This document shows positions 1 to 6,352 of a DNA stretch of 12,485 bases, one piece after another. How positions within the stretch are numbered: position 1 is the first letter of the stretch; each line of letters begins with the position of its first letter. Location: the NCBI GenBank assembly GCA_904393855.1, contig CAJFNE010000036.1, forward strand, positions 1 through 12,485. The letters are read 5' to 3'. The position numbers were made by a program, and so were the translations under genes. Source of the stretch: an uncultured Oscillibacter sp. (GTDB taxonomy: Bacteria; Bacillota; Clostridia; Oscillospirales; Oscillospiraceae). A model generated the notes under the pieces. The model did not search any database. It saw only the letters and a list, made by a program, of their open reading frames with translations, and was not told the DNA's origin.

Positions 1-2
1 GG

Positions 3-31
3 TTGCTTCTCCGGGAAAAACGTGGTATACT
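3..31 (+). promoter_or_regulatory. Sigma-A promoter of the DUF975 gene
   Basis: TTGCTT (3-8) and TATACT (26-31) are separated by 17 bp, close to the vegetative consensus. Transcription would start near 38, giving a leader of under 40 nt before the start codon at 76. The upstream edge of the window cuts off any further control sites. Confidence 0.65.
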
Positions 32-75
32 GTTGCGCGTAAAATTTTGCTGGAACCGGACGGAGGTATTTATCC

Positions 76-918
76 ATGATGGCTGAACTGATCAACCGGA
101 GGGCGCTGAAAGCGGAGACCCGCGAGCTGCTGCTGGACGCCCAGGTCTCTCCCAAGGCGTTCGTGGCGCTGTATCTGGTGCTGCTTCTGGCTCTGAACCT
201 GGTGGATTCCCTCACCGGAACCGGCATCCTGTCCACCTTTGTCTCGATCCTAGTCACCCTGCTGGCCGTGGTGCTGGAGGCCGGCTTCATCTTCTACTGC
301 ATGGCGGTGCGCCAGGGAGAGCGGGCCGAATTCCTGGCCCTGTTTGACGGATTTTCTTTCGCCGGGAAGGTCATCGGCCTGAGTTTGCTGCGGTATCTCT
401 ATACCTACCTCTGGTCCATGCTCTTTGTCATCCCCGGCATCATCGCAGCCTACCGCTACCGCTTCGCCCTCTACAACCTCTGCGAGAACCCGGAGATGGG
501 CATCTTTGAGGCTCTGAACATGAGCAAGCGGCAGACCTTGGGCTACAAGGGCCAGTTGTTCACCCTGGATCTGAGCTACCTGGGCTGGACCCTGCTGGCG
601 GGGATCCCCTCCATCGTCTACTCCATCGCCTTCTACCAGCTGTTCCTCCAGGAGATGGCCTCCCTCTACGGGTTCGTGTTCCAGCCCGCCGCCTGGGCAT
701 CCATCGTCTCGCTGCTGCCCGGATGGGGCTGGACCCTGGTCATGGGGGTGTGGAATCTGGCAGTCTCCCTGTTCTACCTCCCCGCCTACCAGTGCGTGGA
801 GCTTGGCTACTTTGAGACCGCGAAGACCACCTCCGGCGTGGGCAGCGGCGCGGCTTCAAACCAGGGTCCCTCCTTCTGGGGCCGCCGGGACGGCCCGGAT
901 GACCTGGGCGGCTATTGA
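76..918 (+). CDS. DUF975 family integral membrane protein
   Basis: A 280-residue polytopic membrane protein of the DUF975 family. The family hallmark lies around residues 120-180: PGIIAAYRYRFALYNL, then the C-E-N-P / E-A-L / S-K stretch, then GYKGQLFTLDLSYLGW. Hydrophobic segments occur near residues 27-45, 50-75, 95-130, 165-190 and 215-240, and the tail is Gly/Ser-rich and probably cytoplasmic. GGAGGT at 62-67 stands 8 nt before the ATG at 76; a second in-frame ATG follows at once, and both fit the site. The gene has its own promoter and ends at a large hairpin facing a convergent gene, so it appears monocistronic. The biochemical role of DUF975 proteins is not established, and I infer only a membrane location. 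Alternatives such as a transporter subunit cannot be tested from sequence. Confidence 0.85.
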   Translation: MMAELINRRALKAETRELLLDAQVSPKAFVALYLVLLLALNLVDSLTGTGILSTFVSILVTLLAVVLEAGFIFYCMAVRQGERAEFLALFDGFSFAGKVIGLSLLRYLYTYLWSMLFVIPGIIAAYRYRFALYNLCENPEMGIFEALNMSKRQTLGYKGQLFTLDLSYLGWTLLAGIPSIVYSIAFYQLFLQEMASLYGFVFQPAAWASIVSLLPGWGWTLVMGVWNLAVSLFYLPAYQCVELGYFETAKTTSGVGSGAASNQGPSFWGRRDGPDDLGGY

Positions 919-944
919 GCCCTGTCCCTCCATACCGTAAACTT

Positions 945-985
945 TACGGCGTCCCCGCGGTGTTTAGAACCGCGGGGACGCCGTA
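945..985. terminator. Perfect 17-bp hairpin between convergent genes
   Basis: TACGGCGTCCCCGCGGT (945-961) is followed by a 7-nt loop and then its exact complement (969-985). It sits between the stop of the DUF975 gene (918) and the stop of the convergent S-component gene (997), the position of a bidirectional terminator. Neither side has a real T tract, so it is not a canonical intrinsic terminator. A shorter competing hairpin, CCGTAAA-C-TTTACGG (935-949), shares bases 945-949 with it. Confidence 0.5.
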
Positions 986-996
986 TCTGCTGCGTT

Positions 997-1560
997 TCAT
1001 GAAAAGTGGGGGAACCGGCCGCAGACGTAGCGGCTCCTTCGCAGGCTCAGCGCCAGACAGGTGGACGCCGCCGCGCCAAAAGCACCCTGCGCCAGGTTGC
1101 CGGGGATGCCCGCCGCACCGGCCATCAGACACATCCCCCAGCCGCCCGCGTCGCCAAACCAGGCCAGCAGCCCGTCAAAGAGCCAGTAGCCCGCCACCAT
1201 GACCGCTTCCGCCGCCACGGCACACAGCACCACGCCCCCGGCCCGCTTCCCCACGGCCCGGTACAGCACCGCCGCCAACAGCGCCATGGCCCCCTTGATC
1301 ACCAGGGTGCCCGGCACATACGCCGTATAGCCGGACAGCAGGTCCGCCAGCGCCGGCCCCACGCCGCCGGCCACGGCTCCGTAGACCGGCCCCAGCAGAT
1401 AGGCGCCCAGCAGCACCACGGCATCCCCCAGGTTCAGATACCCCCCGGTGGGAGACGGCACCTGCAGCACCATCGTCGCCGCGCAGCCCAGGGCGGCGAA
1501 CAGTCCCGTCATCACCAGCATCCGCGTCCGCTCCATCTCCGGTTCCATCCTCTGTTCCAT
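997..1560 (-). CDS. ECF transporter S component, probably for vitamin B6 (PdxU-like)
   Basis: A 187-residue membrane protein with about five to six helices. It resembles substrate-binding S components of energy-coupling factor transporters: TM1 contains an AxxxA motif (A23, A27), and GGYLNLGDAVVLLGAYLLGP and the later GIPGNLAQG match this family. S components bind a vitamin and use a shared EcfA/A'/T module; none is in this window, so this would be a group II (shared-module) type. The substrate call is inferred from the divergent MocR regulator next door, an arrangement known for pyridoxine uptake genes; riboflavin or hydroxymethylpyrimidine are alternatives. I start at 1560, not at the in-frame ATGs at 1596-1599, because AAAGGAG (complement of 1571-1577) lies 10 nt upstream of 1560, while the upstream ATGs have no ribosome binding site and overlap the divergent promoter. 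Confidence 0.75.
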   Translation of the reverse strand: MEQRMEPEMERTRMLVMTGLFAALGCAATMVLQVPSPTGGYLNLGDAVVLLGAYLLGPVYGAVAGGVGPALADLLSGYTAYVPGTLVIKGAMALLAAVLYRAVGKRAGGVVLCAVAAEAVMVAGYWLFDGLLAWFGDAGGWGMCLMAGAAGIPGNLAQGAFGAAASTCLALSLRRSRYVCGRFPHFS

Positions 1561-1589
1561 CTTGTCTCCGCTCCTTTCCTGCGTGAACG

Positions 1590-1618
1590 TTGCCATCATA
1601 GCGCATATGTGATATGAT
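1590..1618 (+). promoter_or_regulatory. Promoter of the MocR regulator gene
   Basis: TTGCCA (1590-1595) and TATGAT (1613-1618) are spaced by 17 bp, with one mismatch to consensus in each hexamer. Its -35 shares base 1595 with the divergent -10, and its -10 shares base 1618 with the divergent -35, so only one polymerase can occupy the site. A short direct repeat ATATG (1605-1609 and 1612-1616, 7-bp spacing) lies in the spacer and is a possible regulator contact. Confidence 0.65.
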
Positions 1619-1623
1619 TGAAA
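1595..1623 (-). promoter_or_regulatory. Probable promoter of the S-component gene
   Basis: On the minus strand TATGAT (complement of 1595-1600) is preceded, 17 bp away, by TTTCAA (complement of 1618-1623). The -10 is good and the -35 weak, which suits activator-dependent transcription. The start would be near 1588 and the leader about 28 nt, too short for a riboswitch. The element overlaps the divergent promoter. Confidence 0.45.
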
Positions 1624-1668
1624 TAGCCAATTTCTAACTTTTTTATCAGTCCAGATGGGAGGGCCCGC

Positions 1669-3060
1669 ATGCTGACCTATGATTTAGAGGCCCGGGGGAA
1701 GCTCCCCCTGTACGAATACCTGTACCGCTGCATTCGGCAGGACATCCTGGGCGGGACACTGCCGACGGGGAGCCGCCTCCCCTCCAAGCGGGCCCTGGCG
1801 GAGCATCTGCAGATCTCCGTGATCACGGTGGAGGGCGCCTATCGCCAGCTGGAGGCGGAGGGGTATATCTGTGCCCGCCCCAAGCAGGGCTTCTTTGTCA
1901 GCGCGGTGGAGCGGCTCCCGGTCCCCTCCGCGCCGGCCAGCGTCCCGGCGGAGGCCACCGCGCCGGCGTGGCGGCTGGACCTGGGCCGCAACCGGGTGGA
2001 CCTCTCCCGGTTCCCCGCCTCCATCTGGGCAAGGCTCACCCGGCAGGTCCTTTCCGAGGGGAACTTCCTGGACCCGGTGCCCCACCAGGGGCTCTACGCC
2101 CTGCGTCGGGCCATTGCCCGGGACCTGCGGGACTTCAAGGGCATGTCGGCCGCGCCGGAGCAGATCGTGGTGGGCGCGGGGGCGGAGTACCTGTACCTCC
2201 TGCTGGCCCAGCTGCTGCGGGACAGCGGCCGCCAGCCCGTTTTCGCCGTGGAGGACCCCGGCTATCCCAAAATCCGTCAGACCTATGGGAAGTGCGGCGT
2301 CCTCTGCCGCCCAGTCCCCCTGGACGCCCAGGGCCTGGACCTGCAAGCCCTGGCGGACTCCGGCGCCTCTGTGGCCCACCTCTCCCCTGCCCACCACTAT
2401 CCCACCGGCCTGGTGACCCCCATTGGGCGGCGGCAGGCCCTGCTGCGCTGGGCGGAAGAGATGGACGGCATCCTCATCGAGGACGACTACGACAGTGAGT
2501 TCCGCTTCGCGGGCCGGCCCATTCCCACCTTGCAGAGCATTGACGGCAGCGGCCGGGTCATCTATCTGAACACCTTCTCCCAGATGATCTCCCCCTCCCT
2601 GCGCATCGGCTTCATGGTGCTGCCGCCCCGGCTGCTGGAGCGCTACCGCCGGGAGCTGGGCTTCTATGCCTGCACGGTGCCGGTACTGGAGCAGCACGTC
2701 CTGGCCCGCTTTCTCTCCAGCGGCTGCTATGAGCAGCATATCTCCCGGATGCGCAAGGAGTACCGTTCCCGTCGGGCGGCGGTGCTGGACGCCTTCCGGC
2801 ACAGCCCCTTTGCCCGGCGCGTCACGATCTCCGAGCAGGGCGCCGGCCTGCACTTCCTCCTGCGGCTGGACACCAGCCTGAGCGACGCTGCCCTGCGGGA
2901 GCGGGCGGAGGCCCGTGGCGTCCGGCTGGGCTTCCTGTCGGACTATGCGGCGGCCCCCAATCCTGCCTACGCTCACACGCTGGTGGTGAACTACGCCGGT
3001 CTGGACCCCGCCCGGCTGAGAGAGGCCATGGACCTGCTGGCGGGTATCTTCACGCCGTAA
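1669..3060 (+). CDS. MocR/PdxR-like regulator with Lys-to-Gln change in PLP site
   Basis: A 463-residue MocR-subfamily protein. Residues about 12-82 form a GntR winged helix (RLPSKRALAEHLQISVITVE, then GAYRQLEAEGY). A linker is followed by a fold-type I aminotransferase-like domain (about 105-460). Visible PLP-pocket elements are the GAGAEYLYLL phosphate-side helix, HHYPTG, EDDYDSEF (D272/D273, Y274) and SLRIGF. The family position for the Schiff-base lysine, in a TFSK motif, reads TFSQ here: Q305, codon CAG at 2581-2583. The distance from Y274 to Q305 (31 residues) equals that from Y281 to K312 in B. subtilis GabR. MocR proteins usually sense PLP or its adducts and control adjacent B6 genes; the divergent S component fits this. 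The ribosome binding site is GGGAGGG (1657-1663), 5 nt from ATG. A promoter overlapping its presumed target's suggests autoregulation. The domain call is secure; the ligand is inferred. Confidence 0.85.
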   Translation: MLTYDLEARGKLPLYEYLYRCIRQDILGGTLPTGSRLPSKRALAEHLQISVITVEGAYRQLEAEGYICARPKQGFFVSAVERLPVPSAPASVPAEATAPAWRLDLGRNRVDLSRFPASIWARLTRQVLSEGNFLDPVPHQGLYALRRAIARDLRDFKGMSAAPEQIVVGAGAEYLYLLLAQLLRDSGRQPVFAVEDPGYPKIRQTYGKCGVLCRPVPLDAQGLDLQALADSGASVAHLSPAHHYPTGLVTPIGRRQALLRWAEEMDGILIEDDYDSEFRFAGRPIPTLQSIDGSGRVIYLNTFSQMISPSLRIGFMVLPPRLLERYRRELGFYACTVPVLEQHVLARFLSSGCYEQHISRMRKEYRSRRAAVLDAFRHSPFARRVTISEQGAGLHFLLRLDTSLSDAALRERAEARGVRLGFLSDYAAAPNPAYAHTLVVNYAGLDPARLREAMDLLAGIFTP

Positions 3061-3119
3061 GGACCGCTTCCGCCAGGTGAATCTTTACAGAAACTTCATG
3101 AAAAAGGAGCCGCCGTGCC

Positions 3120-3148
3120 TTGCCGCCGGGGAAAAATTATGGTATGAT
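3120..3148 (+). promoter_or_regulatory. Sigma-A promoter of ftsH
   Basis: TTGCCG (3120-3125) and TATGAT (3143-3148) with a 17-bp spacer. Transcription would start near 3155 and give a leader of about 115 nt. No CIRCE-type (HrcA) repeat is visible around it. TTTACA-N5-TTCATG (3084-3100) upstream is a weak resemblance to PhoP-type repeats. Confidence 0.65.
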
Positions 3149-3168
3149 ACCCGCAACGCAGTGTCGTT

Positions 3169-3258
3169 CCGGCGTTTTCGCCGGTTATGATCTCCAATTT
3201 TTTACAGGGCCGCGCAGTTGCGCCTTTCGCAGCCCTGCCTTTTGGTCCCCGCGAAAGG
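3169..3258 (+). promoter_or_regulatory. Structured ftsH leader able to mask its ribosome binding site
   Basis: The leader contains the hairpin CCGGCG-TTTT-CGCCGG (3169-3184), a stem CAGGGC/GCCCTG (3205-3210 with 3232-3237) enclosing GCGCA-GT-TGCGC (3212-3223), and CCTTTCGC (3223-3230), exactly complementary to GCGAAAGG (3251-3258). The last pairing covers most of the ftsH Shine-Dalgarno AAAGGAG (3254-3260). It shares base 3223 with the small inner hairpin, and its loop holds the 3' arm of the CAGGGC stem, so the folds compete. A translational switch or thermosensor is inferred from pairing alone. Confidence 0.45.
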
Positions 3259-3270
3259 AGTTTTGCATGC

Positions 3271-5481
3271 ATGGATCAAAATAACAAGAACAATAAGAAG
3301 CCGGGCCGTCCCGGCGGAAAGGGCGGCAACTGGTCGGGCCTCATCCAGGTCATCTGCTGGGCCGGCGTGCTGGCGATCCTGCTGAGCTACGCCGGCAACT
3401 ATATGAGCGGAGCCGGCAGCCAGTCCTCCTCTGTAAACCTGCCCTACAGCGAGTTCGTGGACATGGTGGAGAGCGGCCAGGTGGAGGAGATCCTCTTTGA
3501 CAACGAGGAGACCATCCTCTTCATCGTCCCGAAGGAGGGCTACACCTACACGGACGAGGAGGGCACCGCCTATACCAAGACGGCGGACGGCTACTCCTAC
3601 CGGGACGCCTCCGGCCGGGAGCAGACCACCCAGCTGGAGCTGTTCACGGTACAGATCGAGTCCAACGACGCCATCATCGCCCTGCTGGAGGAGAACGGCG
3701 TCGCCAACTATGACGAGAACTATCAGCCCCCGGTCAGCCCGGTGCTGCTGTTCTTTGTGAACCTGCTGCCCTTCCTGATCATCCTGCTGGTCATGTCCCT
3801 GGGCATGAGCTGGCTGGCCAAGAAGGGCATGGGCGGCATGGGCGGCGTCGGCGGCGTGGGCAAGGCCAACGCCAAGGTGTACATGGAGAAGTCCACCGGC
3901 GTCACCTTCCGGGACGTGGCCGGCCAGGACGAGGCCAAGGAGTCCCTGACCGAGATCATCGACTTCCTTCATAACCCTCAGAAGTACACGGAGATCGGCG
4001 CGAAGCTCCCCAAGGGCGCGCTGCTGGTGGGCCCGCCGGGTACCGGCAAGACCCTGCTGGCCAAGGCCGTGGCCGGGGAGGCCAATGTGCCGTTCTTCTC
4101 CATCTCCGGCTCGGACTTCGTGGAGATGTTCGTGGGCGTGGGCGCGTCCCGGGTCCGGGACCTCTTCAAGGAGGCCTCTAAGGTCGCCCCCTGCATCGTA
4201 TTCATTGACGAGATCGACACCATCGGCAAGTCCCGGGACAACCGCATGGGCGGCAACGACGAGCGGGAGCAGACATTGAACCAGCTGCTGGCGGAGATGG
4301 ACGGCTTCGACCCCACCAAGGGCGTCATCCTGCTGGCCGCCACCAACCGGCCGGAGGTGCTGGACCAGGCCCTGCTGCGGCCCGGCCGATTCGACAGGCG
4401 CATCACCATTGACCGGCCCAACCTGGCGGGGCGCATCGCCACTCTCCAGGTCCACACCCGCAACATCAAGCTGGCGGAGGACGTGGATTTGAAGAAGGTG
4501 GCCCTGGCCACCGCCGGCTGCGTGGGCGCGGACCTGGCCAACCTGGTGAACGAGGCGGCCCTCCGGGCCGTCCGCAAGGGCCGCAAGCTGGTAACCCAGG
4601 AGGACCTGCTGGCCGCCTTTGAGCTGGTCATCGCCGGCACCGAGAAAAAAGGCAGCGTCCTCACCGAGTTTGAGAAGAAGCTGGTGGCCTACCACGAGGT
4701 GGGACACGCCATGGTGGCCTACAAGCAGAAGAACACGGAGCCGGTGCAGAAGATCACCATTGTCCCCCACACCCAGGGCTCCCTGGGCTATACCCTGCTG
4801 ATGCCCGAGGAGGACAAGACGGAGCTGCGCACCCGGGACGAGCTGATGGCCAAAATCACCGTCTCCATGGGCGGCCGGGCCGCCGAGGAGGTGGTCATGA
4901 ACACCATGACCAACGGCGCCAGCCAGGACATCCAGGACGCCACCAACGTGGCGCGGAACATGGTAGCCATGTTCGGCATGAGCGACGAGTTCGGCATGAT
5001 GGCCCTGGCCTCCCGCCGGAACCAGTATCTGGACGGCGGCTACGGCATGGACTGCGCCCAGGACACCGCCGCCCGGATGGACCGGGCGGTCAAGGACATC
5101 CTGGATCAGTGCTACCGGCAGGCCGTGGAGGTCATCAAGGCCAACCGGGAGGACATGGACAAGGTGGTGGCCTACCTGCTGCAAAAGGAGACCATCACCG
5201 GCGCGGAGATGGTGGCCATCATCGAGGGCCGGGACCCGGAGCTGGTGGAGAACCCCTACGCCTCCACCCGGTCCGTGGAGGGCGGCTTCCGCCCCTCCGC
5301 CCCGGAGACCATCGAGCCGGCGGCCCGAAAGGTCCACATGATCTCCCAGAAGATCGAGGCCCCGGAGGAGGCGCCCGCCGACGGCGCGGAGCAGCCGGCG
5401 CAGGAGTCCGAGACCCCCGCTCCGGAGACGCCCCCCCAGCCGGACACCCCCCAGGACGGCGATCCCCAAAAGCCCCAGTAA
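3271..5481 (+). CDS. ftsH: ATP-dependent zinc metalloprotease FtsH
   Basis: Membrane-bound AAA+ protease that unfolds and degrades misassembled membrane proteins and short-lived regulators. In order: cytoplasmic basic Asn/Lys-rich N-terminus, TM1 (24-44), extracytoplasmic domain with a Tyr/Thr-rich insert (about 90-117), TM2 (157-180), Gly-rich linker, Walker A GPPGTGKT (254-261), pore loop in FVEMFVGVGASR, Walker B FIDEID (311-316), second region of homology with arginine fingers R370 and R373, zinc site HEVGH (H475, E476, H479), and third zinc ligand D553 in SQDIQDAT. All key residues are intact. At 736 residues it is longer than most FtsH proteins because of a Pro/Glu/Ala-rich, probably disordered tail after about residue 640. 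I start at 3271, not at the in-frame ATG 3187, because AAAGGAG (3254-3260) lies 10 nt upstream and MDQNNKNNKK begins like a normal FtsH; the extension lies within the structured leader. Confidence 0.97.
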   Translation: MDQNNKNNKKPGRPGGKGGNWSGLIQVICWAGVLAILLSYAGNYMSGAGSQSSSVNLPYSEFVDMVESGQVEEILFDNEETILFIVPKEGYTYTDEEGTAYTKTADGYSYRDASGREQTTQLELFTVQIESNDAIIALLEENGVANYDENYQPPVSPVLLFFVNLLPFLIILLVMSLGMSWLAKKGMGGMGGVGGVGKANAKVYMEKSTGVTFRDVAGQDEAKESLTEIIDFLHNPQKYTEIGAKLPKGALLVGPPGTGKTLLAKAVAGEANVPFFSISGSDFVEMFVGVGASRVRDLFKEASKVAPCIVFIDEIDTIGKSRDNRMGGNDEREQTLNQLLAEMDGFDPTKGVILLAATNRPEVLDQALLRPGRFDRRITIDRPNLAGRIATLQVHTRNIKLAEDVDLKKVALATAGCVGADLANLVNEAALRAVRKGRKLVTQEDLLAAFELVIAGTEKKGSVLTEFEKKLVAYHEVGHAMVAYKQKNTEPVQKITIVPHTQGSLGYTLLMPEEDKTELRTRDELMAKITVSMGGRAAEEVVMNTMTNGASQDIQDATNVARNMVAMFGMSDEFGMMALASRRNQYLDGGYGMDCAQDTAARMDRAVKDILDQCYRQAVEVIKANREDMDKVVAYLLQKETITGAEMVAIIEGRDPELVENPYASTRSVEGGFRPSAPETIEPAARKVHMISQKIEAPEEAPADGAEQPAQESETPAPETPPQPDTPQDGDPQKPQ

Positions 5482-5489
5482 AACCACCC

Positions 5490-5521
5490 AAAAAGGCGCA
5501 CCGCGCGGTGCGCCTTTTTTT
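5490..5521 (+). terminator. Intrinsic terminator after ftsH
   Basis: GGCGCACC-GCGC-GGTGCGCC (5495-5514) is a perfect palindrome preceded by five A and followed by seven T (5515-5521), 13 nt past the ftsH stop. It lies only 19 nt upstream of the next start codon, so any transcript reaching the GNAT gene from ftsH must read through it. The A/T flanks allow minus-strand action too. Confidence 0.93.
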
Positions 5522-5540
5522 CAGAGAGAGGAGACTTCCC

Positions 5541-6062
5541 ATGATTCGACCTGCCACCGCCGCGGACCTGTCGCGGATCGCGGACATCTATGACGCCATC
5601 CTCACCCAGGAGGAGAGCGGCGGCCCCGTCTACACCAACTGGCAGCGGGGCAAGTACCCCACAGTCGACACCGCCCGCCAGGCCCTGGAGGCCGGCACCC
5701 TCTACGTGGGCGAGGACGGCGGCGTTCTCTGGGGCGTGGTGAACCTGAACAGCATCCAGCTGCCGGAGTACGACGCCATCCCCTGGACCCTCCCCGCGGA
5801 GCGGGACCAGGTGGGGGTGATCCACACCCTGTGCATCCACCCCGCCCAGTCCGGCCGGGGCTATGCCCGGCAGATGGTGGCCTTCTGCGAGGCGGAGTCC
5901 CGCCGGCAGGGCAGGACGGTGATCCGCCTGGACACCTGGGAGCACAACACCCCCGCCAACCGCCTTTACCCCTCCCTGGGCTACCGCTTCGCCGGGGCCA
6001 CGGAGTTCTTCTTCATGGGCTTCGTCCGTGAGATCCTGAACTGCTATGAGAAAGCCCTGTGA
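5541..6062 (+). CDS. GNAT family N-acetyltransferase
   Basis: A 173-residue protein of the Gcn5-related acetyltransferase fold, which transfers the acetyl group of acetyl-CoA to an amine. The N-terminus IRPATAADLSRIADIYDAI is the usual first strand and helix. VIHTLCIHPAQSGRGYARQM (93-112) is motif A, with SGRGYA (104-109) at the (Q/R)xxGx(G/A) pyrophosphate loop; the first position is Ser, a tolerated variant. NTPANRLYPSLGYRFAG is motif B. The substrate cannot be read from sequence. The reading frame is open back to 5109 inside ftsH, but GAGAGGAG (5525-5532), 8 nt before ATG 5541, and the family-typical MIRPA start settle it. No promoter fits between the upstream terminator and the start; transcription must come from readthrough or from a promoter inside ftsH. 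Confidence 0.9.
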   Translation: MIRPATAADLSRIADIYDAILTQEESGGPVYTNWQRGKYPTVDTARQALEAGTLYVGEDGGVLWGVVNLNSIQLPEYDAIPWTLPAERDQVGVIHTLCIHPAQSGRGYARQMVAFCEAESRRQGRTVIRLDTWEHNTPANRLYPSLGYRFAGATEFFFMGFVREILNCYEKAL

Positions 6063-6088
6063 CTCCCCGTCACGGAACTCTCAATTCC

Positions 6089-6114
6089 CACAACTGCCAG
6101 GGCTCGTAACGTGC
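6089..6114 (+). repeat. Imperfect 26-bp direct repeat, copy 1
   Basis: It matches the copy at 6193-6218 at 22 of 26 positions, with two shared blocks CCAGGGC and CGTAACGTGC. It lies in the gene-free stretch after the GNAT gene. No ORF of typical character is seen here. Confidence 0.6.
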
Positions 6115-6192
6115 CCCCGGTCCCGAAAACCTTTCCCTCTATCACGACGCTCCCCTCATCGCAATTCCCCTGCCACCGAGCCTCTAGGCCCC

Positions 6193-6218
6193 CGCAATCA
6201 CCAGGGCCCGTAACGTGC
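6193..6218 (+). repeat. Imperfect 26-bp direct repeat, copy 2
   Basis: Second copy, 104 bp downstream of the first. It runs into a GAAAGTTCTTTTT stretch and then the long palindrome at 6233-6260, so this copy may be part of a larger repeat element of which the first copy is a fragment. Confidence 0.6.
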
Positions 6219-6232
6219 GAAAGTTCTTTTTG

Positions 6233-6260
6233 GGTCCTTTTTCTTTCAAGAAAAAGGACC
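6233..6260. repeat. Long AT-rich palindrome in intergenic repeat region
   Basis: GGTCCTTTTTCTT (6233-6245) and AAGAAAAAGGACC (6248-6260) form a perfect 13-bp inverted repeat with a 2-nt centre. No U tract follows on either strand, so it is not a standard terminator, although it could stop GNAT transcripts weakly. It resembles a REP- or MITE-like intergenic element. Confidence 0.6.
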
Positions 6261-6323
6261 TGCTAACTGGGGGTTGACAGATTTCCGCCCCCTGGTTGGT
6301 GGCGTTCTCCCGCTCCCCTCCCC

Positions 6324-6329
6324 TATACT
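6324..6329 (+). promoter_or_regulatory. Possible -10 element of the membrane XRE regulator gene
   Basis: TATACT lies 18 nt upstream of ATG 6347, with GGAAGGAGG (6337-6345) following. No -35 is found at 16-18 bp; a perfect TTGACA at 6274-6279 is too far away (44 bp) to pair with it. If used, the promoter would need an activator. Low confidence. Confidence 0.3.
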
Positions 6330-6352
6330 GGTTGCCGGAAGGAGGCATGTCC

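Noticed and set aside
915..1202. Plus-strand open frame of 95 codons
   Set aside because: It is antisense to the S-component gene, has Arg/Pro-rich translation typical of a wrong frame in GC-rich DNA, and has no ribosome binding site.
1561..1599. N-terminal extension of the S-component gene to the ATG at 1599
   Set aside because: It has no ribosome binding site, overlaps the divergent promoter and the minus-strand -10, and the shorter start has AAAGGAG in place.
1684..2976. Minus-strand 430-codon open frame opposite the MocR gene
   Set aside because: Antisense shadow with no domain-like sequence; the plus-strand frame is a clear MocR protein.
3187..3270. 28-residue N-terminal extension of FtsH
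   Set aside because: It lies in the structured leader, lacks a binding site, and the translation is unlike FtsH N-termini.
3202..5487. Minus-strand 761-codon open frame opposite ftsH
   Set aside because: His/Gly/Val/Leu-rich mirror translation of ftsH codons; typical of high-GC antisense frames.
5109..5540. Long N-terminal extension of the GNAT frame inside ftsH
   Set aside because: Gly/Pro/Arg-rich shadow translation of the ftsH 3' end; it crosses the terminator.
6274..6279. Perfect TTGACA upstream of the XRE regulator gene
   Set aside because: No -10-like hexamer lies 16-18 bp downstream; TATACT at 6324 is too far away to form one promoter with it.
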